A program made the position numbers and the translations under genes. Below, piece after piece: positions 9,025-18,627 of a stretch of 64,000 nt of DNA. Each line of letters opens with the position of its first letter. Position 1 is the stretch's first letter. The notes beneath the pieces are model-generated. The model searched no databases and had not been told where the DNA came from. It saw nothing but the letters and a program-made list of their open reading frames with translations. This stretch comes from Kiritimatiellota bacterium (GTDB lineage: Bacteria; Verrucomicrobiota; Kiritimatiellia; JAAZAB01): positions 62,001 through 126,000 of the forward strand of contig JAPLSY010000029.1 in the NCBI GenBank assembly GCA_026398415.1, written 5' to 3'.

Positions 9025-9792
9025 ATGGCGCCGCCGAAGGCGGGTAAACCAGTGGCTAATATTGTAACTCTGTTAAAGCGGCAATTACGGGCGTATTTTC
9101 ACACGCCCATGGCCTACGTGATCATGGTGGCGTTCCTGGTAGTGGCGGGATTAAGTTTTTGCCGGCCCCTTGTCCAGCACCTGGGTGAACAAATCGGCAT
9201 AGGGGAACTCCTGTTCGGTGCGCCCTATTTCTGGGTGACAGTGCTGGCGTCCATCGCGCTTATCACCATGCCGTTATTTGCCGAGGAGCGCCGGACCGGC
9301 ACGCTGGAAATGCTTCTGACTGCGCCGGTGACGGATCTGCAAGTCGTATTGGGGAAATATGCCGGCGCGCTCATATTCTTCCTGCTGGTGACCACGCCCA
9401 CGGCGGCGTATTTTATCCTGCTGAAGGCCGTGGCGAGCGGCATGGCGGCCCTGGACTGGATGCCCGTCTTCACCGGTTATCTGAGCCTGTGGCTCATCGG
9501 CAGTTGTTTCATTGCCATCGGCATGTTTGTCTCGGCCCTGACGCGCAGCCAAGTTGTGGCGGCCGTGGGCTGTTTTGTCGCGGTCAGCATCCTGTTCTTT
9601 ATGGATACTGTGCGGCTGGTTCTGCCCGGCGCCGCGGTGCAGGCGGCGCTGACGTACCTGTCGAGTACCCAGCATGTTCAGGACTTCGCACAGGGTATTG
9701 TGGATACGCGGCCCATCGTGTTCTATCTTTCGCTGGCCGTGTTCTTTATGTTTGCCACGGTCAAGGCGATCGAAGCGCGGCAGTGGAAGTAA
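9025..9792 (+). CDS. ABC-2 type transporter permease, GldF-like
   Basis: Membrane subunit of the ABC system, about 255 residues with six predicted helices: near 25-45, 65-85 (VTVLASIALITMPLFAEE), 110-135, 145-170, 175-195 and 230-247. The cytoplasmic motif FAEERRTGTLEMLLTAPV after helix 2 is the hallmark of ABC-2 permeases. The ATG at 9025 lacks a ribosome site; a GTG at 9052 (VANIVTLLKRQL) preceded by AAGGCGGG is an equally good start. Thirteen bp separate it from the ATPase gene and two from the next gene. Confidence 0.9.
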   Translation: MAPPKAGKPVANIVTLLKRQLRAYFHTPMAYVIMVAFLVVAGLSFCRPLVQHLGEQIGIGELLFGAPYFWVTVLASIALITMPLFAEERRTGTLEMLLTAPVTDLQVVLGKYAGALIFFLLVTTPTAAYFILLKAVASGMAALDWMPVFTGYLSLWLIGSCFIAIGMFVSALTRSQVVAAVGCFVAVSILFFMDTVRLVLPGAAVQAALTYLSSTQHVQDFAQGIVDTRPIVFYLSLAVFFMFATVKAIEARQWK

Positions 9793-9794
9793 CT

Positions 9795-11249
9795 ATGAAA
9801 CACAGGTTTGCATTCAAGTGCTGGCTGGCGGGGCTCAACGTGTGGGTCACGCTCGGACTCTCGGCGCTCATGGTTCTCATGGTGAATTACCTTGCCAGTC
9901 ATCATCCGCTCCGGTTTGACGTAAGCCGTGTGCGGCATTATGCCCTGACCGCGGAAACCAGGAGCTTGTTGGACCATCTATCGGCGGACATTCGGATCGT
10001 TGTCTTTATGAGCGGCGAACAGGAGCTCTATCGCGATGTGCAAAGCCTGCTCCGGGAATATGCGTATGCGTCGGCTCGATTGCATGTCGAGTATGTGGAT
10101 CCTCATCGCGACATGGTCCGCAGCAAGGAGCTTGCCCTGCAATATGATCTGCGCGAGCCGAATGTAATCGTGCTCGATGCGGGGGGCAAGCGCCGAATCG
10201 TGCCGGTGGCGGATCTGGCCGACTACGATTACACGCCAACGCTTGCCGGCCGTGCCAAGGTTCTAAGGCGGTTCTGTGGCGAGCAGGCGCTTTCAACCGC
10301 GCTCCAGGGCCTTTTGCAGGTCCGCAAGCCCGTGGTCTATTTTCTTACGGGCCACGGTGAGCGCCAGACGGACAATTTCGATCCCTACACGGGCTATTCC
10401 ATAATTGCCCGGACCATGGAAAAGAACAACCTGGAGATTAAATCATTGAGTTTCAGCGGGGTCAGCGCCGTGCCCGGTGACGGCGACGCCCTGATCATTG
10501 CGGGGCCGACCAAACGACTGACGCACCTGGAAGTCGAAATGATCAAAACTTACCTGAATAATCACGGTCGGTTATTGCTGCTGGTGGACCCCGGCCTGAA
10601 TTCCGGGCTGGAAGAAATGCTTGAGCTCTGGGGCGTGCGACTGGGAGCGGATCGCGTGGTGAGCTCGGCCACGGCGGGTCAGCAATTGCTGGTGACGGCC
10701 TACGGGGAGCATCCCATCACCACGCGGCTGAAAAATGTAACCACCATTTTCACCATGCCCCGTTCGGTACAGCCGCTTGTGGGGACCAACGGTGCGGCGG
10801 ACAAGCCGGCGGACAAACCGCGCGTCACCGTGCTGGCCTCAAGCAGTGACCAGGGATGGGCGGAACTTTCCGTCAACCAAAATCCGCCAAAATTCGATCC
10901 CGGGGTGGACCAGGGTGGGCCGGTATCGGTGGCTGTGGCTATTGAAAAAGGGCCCGTGCCTGGCATGGAAGTGGAACTCCAGCCGACACGGCTGGTGATC
11001 GTTGGCGATTCGGTGCTGGTTGCAAATGGCGCCTTGCTGGGAGGCTATAATCCCGATTTCTTTATGAATGCCTTGAATTGGTTGCTGGAACGTAAGGAGA
11101 CGCTCACGATCGCGTCTCGCGAGCCGGCGACGATTCAAGTAGCCTTGGACCGGGGCCATCTGCGCCGGCTTTCGGCGCTTGTGGTGGTGGGTCTTCCGGG
11201 GTTGGTGGTCCTGCTGGGGCTTATGGTCTGGGCCCGTCGGCGCAAATAG
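9795..11249 (+). CDS. GldG-like ABC-type uncharacterised transport protein
   Basis: Auxiliary subunit of the ABC system, 484 residues (family Gldg/ABC_transp_aux). A single N-terminal helix (about 15-35), a large extracytoplasmic region with the typical LTGHGERQ motif near residue 180, and a C-terminal helix (about 460-480, LSALVVVGLPGLVVLLGLMVW) followed by a basic tail. The start at 9795 lies two bases after the permease stop. The family is thought to act in secretion or cell-surface assembly; the cargo is unknown here. Confidence 0.88.
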   Translation: MKHRFAFKCWLAGLNVWVTLGLSALMVLMVNYLASHHPLRFDVSRVRHYALTAETRSLLDHLSADIRIVVFMSGEQELYRDVQSLLREYAYASARLHVEYVDPHRDMVRSKELALQYDLREPNVIVLDAGGKRRIVPVADLADYDYTPTLAGRAKVLRRFCGEQALSTALQGLLQVRKPVVYFLTGHGERQTDNFDPYTGYSIIARTMEKNNLEIKSLSFSGVSAVPGDGDALIIAGPTKRLTHLEVEMIKTYLNNHGRLLLLVDPGLNSGLEEMLELWGVRLGADRVVSSATAGQQLLVTAYGEHPITTRLKNVTTIFTMPRSVQPLVGTNGAADKPADKPRVTVLASSSDQGWAELSVNQNPPKFDPGVDQGGPVSVAVAIEKGPVPGMEVELQPTRLVIVGDSVLVANGALLGGYNPDFFMNALNWLLERKETLTIASREPATIQVALDRGHLRRLSALVVVGLPGLVVLLGLMVWARRRK

Positions 11250-11265
11250 GCAGGTGAGGAATGCC

Positions 11266-13104
11266 ATGCATGGTCGAACCACATTTTTTCTGCTGATCCT
11301 GTCGGTGCTTCTGGGCGCATTTATTGCCATTGTGGAATGGGGCGGGAAAGACGAGGACGAGCAGGATCGTCCGAATCTGCGTCTTCTGGATATCGAGCCG
11401 GAGAACGTCATCCATTGGTCTTTTTCCCGGGATACCCTGTTCGTGGCGTGCGCGAATGAGCAAGGCCAATGGATAATTCATAAACCGGTGGAAGCGCGGG
11501 CCGACAGTATCAAACTCAATCACATGCTGGCCGTGATGGCTAAATTGCCCCGCGGGGAAATTGTGACGGCCGCCCAGCGCAAAAGCCGTTCACTTTCCCT
11601 GGATGATTACGGGCTGGGCAAACCCCTGGCCCGCATGGTCCTGGGCGATGCGGAGCATCGCTACACTCTCGCCGTCGGCGGACTATCGCCGATGAAGGAC
11701 GCGGTATATGTGCAGGTGGACAATTCAGATGCCGTCATCGCCACCTCGACGAATCTGCTGGATATCATTCCCCGCGCGGCGGCTGATCTCCGCGATCCCC
11801 GTCTTCTTGCCGGAGCGCCCGCTTATGTGAAAGGCTTCGCAATCAAGCGTCTTGGCGGTCCGCTCGTCGAGATTATCCGGGAAGGCACGGAATGGATCAT
11901 CCATAAACCCATTACCGCCCGTGCCGACTGGTTCAAGGTTTCCAGCCTGCTGGAACAGCTCTTCAATCTCCAGATTCAACAATTCGTGGCTGAGCGCATG
12001 GCCGATCCGGCCATTTATGGATTGAGTGACGACGAGACGGTTCTGCAGTTCAACATCTGGAAGGATGAGGAAAAGAACGGACTTAAGTTGTGTTTCGGCA
12101 ATCGAACCAACGAAAAGGGCGATTGGATCTATACGGCCTATCGCGGAACCGGCTCGGTGTTTGCCGTCCAGAAAGATCAGGTCGACGCCTTTAAAGTGGG
12201 CGTCAGCGATCTCCGTGATTCGCGGCTCTATTTCATGGCGGCGGATGCCATTTCCTGGATTCGGATCGAGGAAGGCGAAAAGGTGTTACAACTCCAGAAG
12301 GCCGTGTCCGGCGGTTGGCAGGTGACGGAGCCCGCGCAATGGAAAGCGGACACCCGTGTTGTGGAAGATTTGATCAACCGCTTGAATTCCCTGCGTATCG
12401 AGGGGTTCCTGAGCAGTACCAATCTGCTGGACCTGGGTTTGGAGCCGCCCGCCCGTGTAATTCGCATGGCCGATGCCGTGCCGGTCTTGGATGCCACCAC
12501 GCAGAGCGTGGCTGGCGCAACGGCGCCCGCGACCCAGACTGCGGGCATACTACCGACCGGCCGGACGTTGGCCATGAGCCGGCCTCTGCCGGGCAAGGAA
12601 TATATTTATGCCAAGTTTGAAGATGAGGATCAACTCTACCAGCTCTCGGTGGCGGCGGCGGTTACCCTGGCGCTCGATCCGATTGCCTATCGCGACAGCG
12701 TGGTGTTGGCCCTGGATCCAATGGCCGTTATGAAGATCGTGCTCCGTAAAAAGGACGTCGCGCAGGCGGTGACGCGGGAGGGCACGGGGCCGTGGGTCCC
12801 GGTGGCGCCCTCCGTTGGGCCGGTCAACCTGGCGGTCATTACAACTCTGCTGGAAAAGATGGCGACCTTGCGTGCCGTGCGGTTCGAGCGGTCAGAGCGC
12901 AACGACCTCGGTATTTATGGATTGAAAGATCCGCGCGGTTCTTTAACCTTCATTCTGAGCGGTCAGGAAGGCATTCAAAAAACCCTTGTCCTGGGGGAAA
13001 CTTCCGAGGATCTGGGCGTGTATGCCAAAGTGCAGGGGCAGGAGGTGGTGTTCATTCTTCCCAAAGCGCTGGCGGACCAGCTTCTGCAGGATATAATACG
13101 GTAA
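11266..13104 (+). CDS. DUF4340 domain-containing protein
   Basis: Membrane-anchored protein of 612 residues with an N-terminal helix (TFFLLILSVLLGAFIAIVEW) and at least two DUF4340 modules. The repeated phrase WIIHKPVEARADSIKLNHML (near 70-90) recurs as WIIHKPITARADWFKVSSLL (near 210-230), and a third related block (WQVTEPAQWKADTRVVEDLI) follows near 350. DUF4340 genes commonly follow GldG-like genes, and this operon shows that order. The ATG at 11266 has AGGTGAGGA six bases upstream. Function unknown; probably a periplasmic partner of the ABC complex. Confidence 0.85.
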   Translation: MHGRTTFFLLILSVLLGAFIAIVEWGGKDEDEQDRPNLRLLDIEPENVIHWSFSRDTLFVACANEQGQWIIHKPVEARADSIKLNHMLAVMAKLPRGEIVTAAQRKSRSLSLDDYGLGKPLARMVLGDAEHRYTLAVGGLSPMKDAVYVQVDNSDAVIATSTNLLDIIPRAAADLRDPRLLAGAPAYVKGFAIKRLGGPLVEIIREGTEWIIHKPITARADWFKVSSLLEQLFNLQIQQFVAERMADPAIYGLSDDETVLQFNIWKDEEKNGLKLCFGNRTNEKGDWIYTAYRGTGSVFAVQKDQVDAFKVGVSDLRDSRLYFMAADAISWIRIEEGEKVLQLQKAVSGGWQVTEPAQWKADTRVVEDLINRLNSLRIEGFLSSTNLLDLGLEPPARVIRMADAVPVLDATTQSVAGATAPATQTAGILPTGRTLAMSRPLPGKEYIYAKFEDEDQLYQLSVAAAVTLALDPIAYRDSVVLALDPMAVMKIVLRKKDVAQAVTREGTGPWVPVAPSVGPVNLAVITTLLEKMATLRAVRFERSERNDLGIYGLKDPRGSLTFILSGQEGIQKTLVLGETSEDLGVYAKVQGQEVVFILPKALADQLLQDIIR

Positions 13105-13108
13105 AGTT

Positions 13109-15316
13109 ATGCTGCTACGCAAAATCAGGTATGGCACGTTTATTTTTTTTATCGTGGTGCTTGTGGCCGTGCTCTATTTGAGCCTCATCGGCCTGCCGGG
13201 TTTTGTGGCGCGGGATATCGAGAAGCGACTGCAGTTCAGCGATCTGGTGGTCACGCTGACAAAAGTGAAGCTGGGAGTATTCGAAGGCATTATCGCGACG
13301 CAGGTCCGCTGTCACCGCAAGGGCGATATCGGCGTCCCCCTGCTCGAGGCCGAAAAAATAGTTCTGTGCCTCCATCCCATCGCTTGGTTAAAGGGCAAGA
13401 ACGGCGTGTCCGGCGTGCTCGTCAAGAACGGCCTAGTGTCCGTGCCAATTCAAAGTGCGCTGACGAACGATGCGGCACCCCAGATGGAACGGTTTGACCT
13501 CCAGGTGTTGTTTGCACGCGTTACTTGGGATGAAAATGCCACGCGACTGCGGGTGGAGGAATGCGCCGCCCGGATGCCCGGGATCAAACTGACCGGGCGC
13601 GGCGAGATGGTCCTGCCGCGCGAGGGCGTTATGCCGGCGCGCCCGGCGGCGGGGGGTAGCGACAAAAAACATGAAGTCCGCCTGACTGAGTTGCTGAAAG
13701 CATGGGGTCAGTTCGGGTTGAGCACGAACGGTAGTGGCGTCGTGAATGTGGATATAACCGGTTTCCTGAATCCTGCCGATATGAACGCGCTGGATGTTCA
13801 GGTCCAGGCGGATGCGCGGCGCACCTGTTTTAGAAAAACGGTGCTCGGTGCCTGGGGCCTCAAGCTGAGTATGAAAGGCGCAAGTGGTGAAGGCGTTTTT
13901 GATTTGATGGATGCCGATATCGAGGGTACCCAGGTGGCGAAGTGCAACGGTCGGTTCCGATTTGACGAGCAGAACCTTAGTCTTCAAGCGCTGGATGCCG
14001 CCGTGGGCAAGAATCATTGGCGTGGAGCGCTGCATCTCTCCGGTGTGTATGACTGGAAAACCAGGCAGTGCCAGGGTGCGATTACGACCGCATTTAATCC
14101 CAATGCCGTGTTGCCCCTGTTGTATGCCTTGGATTTACCCCAGGCGTTCGTGATCGAGTGGTTTCAGTTCGATGATCAGCCGCCGGCCGGAAAGGCCAAT
14201 TTTAATTTCGAGGTAGGGACAAATTGGCTTTTCCACTTGACGGGCCATGCCCAGGGAGACAATTGCCAGTACAATGGGGTTACCAACCTGCTGATGAAAT
14301 CTGATCTGGTTATGGATTTTTCACCCACCAACGCTTGGATGGTGCTCAGCCCCCTGCTTGCGGTGCGCGAGGAAGGTACGGTCCAGGGTGGCGCGCGTCT
14401 GGATTTTAACCAGGCGACCATCCGTTTTAATGGCCTGTCCACGGCCGATCCGCAAGCGGTGGCCAAGATGCTTGCTCCGTTCATCGCGAACGTGGTGGGC
14501 AACTTCCGGTTTGAAGGACCGACCAAGGTTGCCGCTTGGGGGACCGCCGACTACATGGGTGTGGCGCACAATGATATGGACATTGAGGTTGACACCCAGC
14601 GTTCCGGCTGGAAACAATTTATCATGGACCGCTGTTCCCTGAGTTTGCGCGTGGTGGAAGATGCCGCGTATATCAACGATGTGCAGGCGGATTTTTGCCG
14701 GGGGCTTATCCAAGGATCGGGCTCGGTATATCCCGTGTTGAACGCGACCAATCTACGCTACCAACTCCAGGGCAATGCGCACGAGGTGAATTTTCAAATG
14801 CTGACACGCAACCTGACCGGTAAAGCGGCAGACCAGTACCATGGCTATCTCTCGGGGCAGTTGGAGCTTGATGGCTTTCTGGGCGATCCCGGCGGTCAGA
14901 CTGCCAAGGGGCATGGATGGATCGAGATTGGCGCCGGCCGCCTTTTCCAGTTTCCACTGTTCGGGGGGCTGTCCGAGTTCCTGGGGCACATTGTGCCGGG
15001 GCTTAGCCTGATCGTGCGGCAAACCGATGCGCGCGCATCCTTTGTAATCAAGGACGGCAAGATCCATTCGGACGACATTATCATCGAGGGCGAAGTCATC
15101 ACGCTTACGTGTGCGGGCGACTACTATTTGAATGGCGACTTGGACTTTGCGGTGCAGGTTAAACTGCTCAAGAAAAACACGCTGGTGGGCGGCCTCCTTC
15201 AGATCGCCATGATGCCCGTTAGCAAGATGCTGGAATTCCGCCTGACGGGCACGGTCAAGGAACCTCGTTGGCGTCCGGCCTACTTGCCCAAGGAAATGTT
15301 CTTCATATTTGACTGA
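13109..15316 (+). CDS. AsmA-like protein (AsmA/TamB-type C-terminal region)
   Basis: Large envelope protein of 735 residues, four bases after the DUF4340 gene, so the fifth gene of the ABC operon. An N-terminal helix (TFIFFIVVLVAVLYLSLIGL) anchors a long beta-rich periplasmic part. The last 130 residues (GAGRLFQFPLFGGLSEFLGH to LEFRLTGTVKEPRW) match the AsmA-like C-terminal region. Such proteins are thought to be lipid-transport bridges between the inner and outer membranes. Its link to a Gld-like exporter suggests an envelope-assembly role, which is inference. Confidence 0.75.
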   Translation: MLLRKIRYGTFIFFIVVLVAVLYLSLIGLPGFVARDIEKRLQFSDLVVTLTKVKLGVFEGIIATQVRCHRKGDIGVPLLEAEKIVLCLHPIAWLKGKNGVSGVLVKNGLVSVPIQSALTNDAAPQMERFDLQVLFARVTWDENATRLRVEECAARMPGIKLTGRGEMVLPREGVMPARPAAGGSDKKHEVRLTELLKAWGQFGLSTNGSGVVNVDITGFLNPADMNALDVQVQADARRTCFRKTVLGAWGLKLSMKGASGEGVFDLMDADIEGTQVAKCNGRFRFDEQNLSLQALDAAVGKNHWRGALHLSGVYDWKTRQCQGAITTAFNPNAVLPLLYALDLPQAFVIEWFQFDDQPPAGKANFNFEVGTNWLFHLTGHAQGDNCQYNGVTNLLMKSDLVMDFSPTNAWMVLSPLLAVREEGTVQGGARLDFNQATIRFNGLSTADPQAVAKMLAPFIANVVGNFRFEGPTKVAAWGTADYMGVAHNDMDIEVDTQRSGWKQFIMDRCSLSLRVVEDAAYINDVQADFCRGLIQGSGSVYPVLNATNLRYQLQGNAHEVNFQMLTRNLTGKAADQYHGYLSGQLELDGFLGDPGGQTAKGHGWIEIGAGRLFQFPLFGGLSEFLGHIVPGLSLIVRQTDARASFVIKDGKIHSDDIIIEGEVITLTCAGDYYLNGDLDFAVQVKLLKKNTLVGGLLQIAMMPVSKMLEFRLTGTVKEPRWRPAYLPKEMFFIFD

Positions 15317-15357
15317 TTTTTCAACTGCCGCAAGCGGATGTCTTGTAGCGGGATCCT

Positions 15358-16650
15358 TTACAAGGCGAACTGCTTCTGAATGGCCGGCCACTGTGTTCGA
15401 TAATGCTGGGTAGAAAGCCGCTCCAGATCATCCGTCAGGAAGAACATACCCCCATTGCGCCAGACATGGCCCTGGCTCAGGTAATCCGCCAAGGCGCGCT
15501 GGATACGGGTCTCGCGCGGCGCCGTGGCCAGGTCAAACTTGTCCTGGAGGAATACGAACCACAAGCTTTCCGGCCCGGTGGAGGCAAGCGGATGAAGATA
15601 CACCTCCCTGGCAAAACGAACCAAGTTGGCATCCGTCCCAAGCACTTCGGCCATTAACGGGCTAAAAGTCCAAGAGCCACATACAATTGCCACGCCGGCC
15701 CGGGTGGGAAACTGCGCACGGAAAAACTGATGAGCACGCCGGAAGGCATCCACCACTTTATCGAGCCCCATGTTGCCGCCCGAGGGAATATGCAGATCGT
15801 AAACCGGATCGTCCCGGGTCAGAACCCGGTCCCAGTCCGCCGAAGCCAGTTCTATTTCCCGCCGAACTGCCTTACCCCACGGGGTGATGGGATAGCCTCG
15901 CACGGCATCCGGGGTGATCCGCAAGGTTGCCGTCCAGTTCGGGCCGCGGGATTGCTGATGCGCGAGCTCGTCCATGTACCCTTCGGCATTGAAACAGGCG
16001 CCTTCCTCGGCCAGGGCCACGGTGGCCCCGGATTGCCTATGCCGAAATACCGTCGCTTCCCCTTTATAAGGCCGGGCCCAGAATTCGAGCCGGCCTAATC
16101 TAACGTAAATATTATCGCGGACGTAATTCCGCAGCCATCGATGCTGGGAGGGGAACACGCCCAGCTTGCCGCCGTGCGCCTGCTGGTAATTGCCGCAGAA
16201 ACAGCATACTTGCTGACAGGTTTCGCGTGTTACGGTTTCCGGGATCTTCAGCAACCGGTGATAAGCACGCAGGCGCGGGGCAAAGTCCAGCGCGCTCAGC
16301 AGATAAAACAGACCGGCCTGATCGCCCAGGGCGGCGGTCAATTGGGGCCACTTTGCCAGTTTGGCGGTGGTCTGGGTGAAAAGGGAATGGCTGGAATCGA
16401 ATACCTGCCAGTTGATGTTCCAGAGCAGTCGGCATAGCCCCTGATTGCCCGCGATTCGATCCGCGGCCATGCGCAACGGCGCGTCCACCTCGCGGCCTAA
16501 CCCGCACCACTCCCGACTGATCTCGATCACGGCCGGATCCAATAAAGAAGGCCGTGCGTTCTGGGGAAACGTTGCCAGGGAAGGTTCCCAGGTGGGACGC
16601 AACCCCTCGGCAAGGTCAGGTTCTTTCAACGCGGCGAGGATGGAATCCAA
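15358..16650 (-). CDS. Acyltransferase-domain protein with GNAT-like C-terminal domain
   Basis: 430-residue cytoplasmic protein. The region from about 100 to 320 resembles the GNAT_C-type domain of a family annotated as acyltransferase domain-containing in Lentisphaerae and Clostridia, with LRNYVRDNIYVRLGRLEFW near 175 and YDLHIPSGGNMG near 290 as family-like stretches. There is no signal peptide. Its gene converges on the ABC operon with a 41-bp gap that holds a weak CTTGTA/TACAAG inverted repeat. The family is recalled from memory, and the enzymatic role is unproven. Confidence 0.55.
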   Translation of the reverse strand: MDSILAALKEPDLAEGLRPTWEPSLATFPQNARPSLLDPAVIEISREWCGLGREVDAPLRMAADRIAGNQGLCRLLWNINWQVFDSSHSLFTQTTAKLAKWPQLTAALGDQAGLFYLLSALDFAPRLRAYHRLLKIPETVTRETCQQVCCFCGNYQQAHGGKLGVFPSQHRWLRNYVRDNIYVRLGRLEFWARPYKGEATVFRHRQSGATVALAEEGACFNAEGYMDELAHQQSRGPNWTATLRITPDAVRGYPITPWGKAVRREIELASADWDRVLTRDDPVYDLHIPSGGNMGLDKVVDAFRRAHQFFRAQFPTRAGVAIVCGSWTFSPLMAEVLGTDANLVRFAREVYLHPLASTGPESLWFVFLQDKFDLATAPRETRIQRALADYLSQGHVWRNGGMFFLTDDLERLSTQHYRTQWPAIQKQFAL

Positions 16651-16752
16651 TGTTATGTCTTGACCTCGATAGGTACGGTGATTGATTGCGCCCTTTTGCT
16701 AAATAAATTTTGTCCTGCACACGGTTGTGTGCGTGCCTGACCTTGCCGCCGT

Positions 16753-18048
16753 TCAGGCCAACGGCACCGATCCGGTCTGACGCCATTTTCCGCGCGTGAA
16801 ATCGGGGAACGGCAACGACAGGCTGTCCCATGCCACGGAAATGTTGGATAGCGGCCCCGGCGCGCTCCAGGCCGCCGCGTCATAGACGTTCAAGTCCGGC
16901 GGCAAACCCTGGCGAAAGGTCTGCACCAGCCGGTAATTCATGATATAGTCCATGCCGCCATGGCCGCCCAGCTTGAGAGCCTGTGCGCCTTGCTTTTTCC
17001 AAAGCGGATGCTCGTATTTGTCCTCGATCGTTTCGTAAGAAGCCCAATCATGCGTTTTTTGGCCGTCAAAAAAGATGCGGGGCGGATAGTCGCTGAACGT
17101 GCCCTTGGAGCCTTGAACCAGGTTGAGGCGGCTGTAAGGCCGGGGCGTGACAGTGTCGTGCTGCAGCATGATCGTACGGCCATTCGCCGTCTGAATCAGC
17201 GAAGTGTTCATGTCGCCGCAGCGGTACTTCTCCCGGCGCTTGGGGTCGCCGGCGCTCAGGGTGGCGTCGCGGTACTCCGCCAGTGCCGCCGACGGGCTGC
17301 TCATCGAAACCAGCCGGGCAAAGCGGTCGCCGTGATGGATGCCCATATACCAGGCTACCGGCCCCAGACCGTGGGTGGGATAAAGGTTGCCGTTGCGCGT
17401 CTGGTGCGGCTTGCGCCGCCAGACTCCCTCGCCATGCGGAGCCAACAGGATCGAACGCAGATCGTGAATATAGGCTGCCTCGCCGTGGGTTATCGTCCCT
17501 AAACGCCCCTTGCGGACCAGATTCAGCACCGTCAGCTCCGGTTTGCCATAGCAGCAGTTTTCCAGAAGGACGCAGTGCCGGCGGGTGCGTTCGGAAACAT
17601 CCACCAGGCGCCAACAATCGGCCAGCGTGGTGGCGGCTGGGACTTCGATGGCAACGTGCTTGCCGCATTCCATGGCCCGCACCGCCTGCGGTACATGCAT
17701 GTCCCAAGGCGAACAGATATAGACCAAATCGACATCCGAGCGTTCGCACAGGCTCTGCCAGTCCTTTTCCAGGGCGGGTGCCGGTTGTCCCGCCTTCTCA
17801 ACACTTTCCCTGGCCTTGAGCATCTGTTCTTCCGCAGGGTCGCTGACGGCGGTGCTCCGCGACCCTTTAACCGCCAGCACCTCGTTTAACTGGCTTAAGC
17901 CGCGGCCGCCCATCCCAATAAAGCCAAACCGGACCAGATCACGCTTTTTGAACGGCACATTCATCATGGTCTTGCCCTGTGCCGGCGGTATCGCCTTGAC
18001 ATATGCCAGCGCCTCTTTCGCACTCTTGCCGATTTCGTTTGTTTTCAT
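16753..18048 (-). CDS. Gfo/Idh/MocA oxidoreductase, GH109-like (alpha-N-acetylgalactosaminidase type)
   Basis: NAD-dependent Gfo/Idh protein of 431 residues resembling glycoside hydrolase family 109, which cleaves alpha-GalNAc by a redox mechanism with tightly bound NAD. The Rossmann motif is GFIGMGGRGLSQL near residue 43, the sugar-binding EVP segment is HVAIEVPAAT, and ENCCYGKPE plus GNLYPTHGLGPVAWYMGI are typical of the GH109 branch. No Tat signal is visible, although many GH109 enzymes have one, so it may act in the cytoplasm. The ATG at 18048 is preferred; a TTG three codons earlier is the longest frame. Confidence 0.85.
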   Translation of the reverse strand: MKTNEIGKSAKEALAYVKAIPPAQGKTMMNVPFKKRDLVRFGFIGMGGRGLSQLNEVLAVKGSRSTAVSDPAEEQMLKARESVEKAGQPAPALEKDWQSLCERSDVDLVYICSPWDMHVPQAVRAMECGKHVAIEVPAATTLADCWRLVDVSERTRRHCVLLENCCYGKPELTVLNLVRKGRLGTITHGEAAYIHDLRSILLAPHGEGVWRRKPHQTRNGNLYPTHGLGPVAWYMGIHHGDRFARLVSMSSPSAALAEYRDATLSAGDPKRREKYRCGDMNTSLIQTANGRTIMLQHDTVTPRPYSRLNLVQGSKGTFSDYPPRIFFDGQKTHDWASYETIEDKYEHPLWKKQGAQALKLGGHGGMDYIMNYRLVQTFRQGLPPDLNVYDAAAWSAPGPLSNISVAWDSLSLPFPDFTRGKWRQTGSVPLA

Positions 18049-18097
18049 AATTTCCAAAGGTTGCTTTGTTTTGCGGTAACTGCTCGGGTCGTTTTCT

Positions 18098-18156
18098 AAC
18101 AGGATTTCCCGCCAAGGCGAATTGCCTATGGCATTGAACAGGATGAACAGGATTTT
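18098..18156. repeat. AACAGGAT direct repeats
   Basis: AACAGGATTT at the left end and AACAGGATGAACAGGATTTT at the right end flank a short spacer, giving three copies of AACAGGAT. It sits in the 228-bp divergent gap between the GH109 gene and the cupin gene and is one of six intergenic repeat families in the window. Confidence 0.65.
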
Positions 18157-18276
18157 AGCAAGCCGGTAGTTGCCGAATGTTGTTCCATTACGCTGGACGG
18201 GTTTGGCGCGGCTTGCTATGATTGAGCCCGTAAATATTCATCAATCTTGCATGTCCCTTATGTGGAAAGGAGTCCT

Positions 18277-18627
18277 ATGATTCGCAAGGCAGCCCAGATG
18301 GAAACGGAAGTGAAAAACGCGGTGCGTGGCGGCGCCGGCAATGTTACCTTTCAGCATTTTTTCAAAAAGGATGAGATCACGGCCCGCACGCGATTGTGTG
18401 CGCGCCTGATCCTGCCGCCCGGCGCCAGTATCGGCTTGCATAAGCATGAAGGCGAGGACGAATTATTTGTCGTGACGCGCGGCATGGGCCTGATTGACGA
18501 TGGCAAAACAAAGGAACCTGTCCAGGTCGGCGACGCGATTCTGACCGGCAAGGGTGAAGCCCACGCGGTCATCAACAATGGACATGAACCGCTGGAAATG
18601 GTTGCCATCATCATGCTCTACTCATGA
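18277..18627 (+). CDS. Cupin-domain protein
   Basis: Small single-domain cupin, 116 residues. The first cupin motif appears as IGLHKHEGEDELFVVTRGMGLI (metal His residues in HKHEGED), and the second as GEAHAVINNGHEPLEMV with another His. Such proteins are often sugar or small-acid isomerases, dioxygenases or sensors, and the substrate cannot be read. AAAGGAG lies six bases before the ATG at 18277. The stop overlaps the ATG of the iron alcohol dehydrogenase (ATGA), so the two are translationally coupled and probably act in one pathway. Confidence 0.85.
   Translation: MIRKAAQMETEVKNAVRGGAGNVTFQHFFKKDEITARTRLCARLILPPGASIGLHKHEGEDELFVVTRGMGLIDDGKTKEPVQVGDAILTGKGEAHAVINNGHEPLEMVAIIMLYS

Noticed and set aside
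18202-18220. TTGGCGCGGCTTGCT resembling a sigma54 promoter before the cupin gene
   Set aside because: The distance between the GG and GC elements is two bases too short for the -24/-12 consensus.
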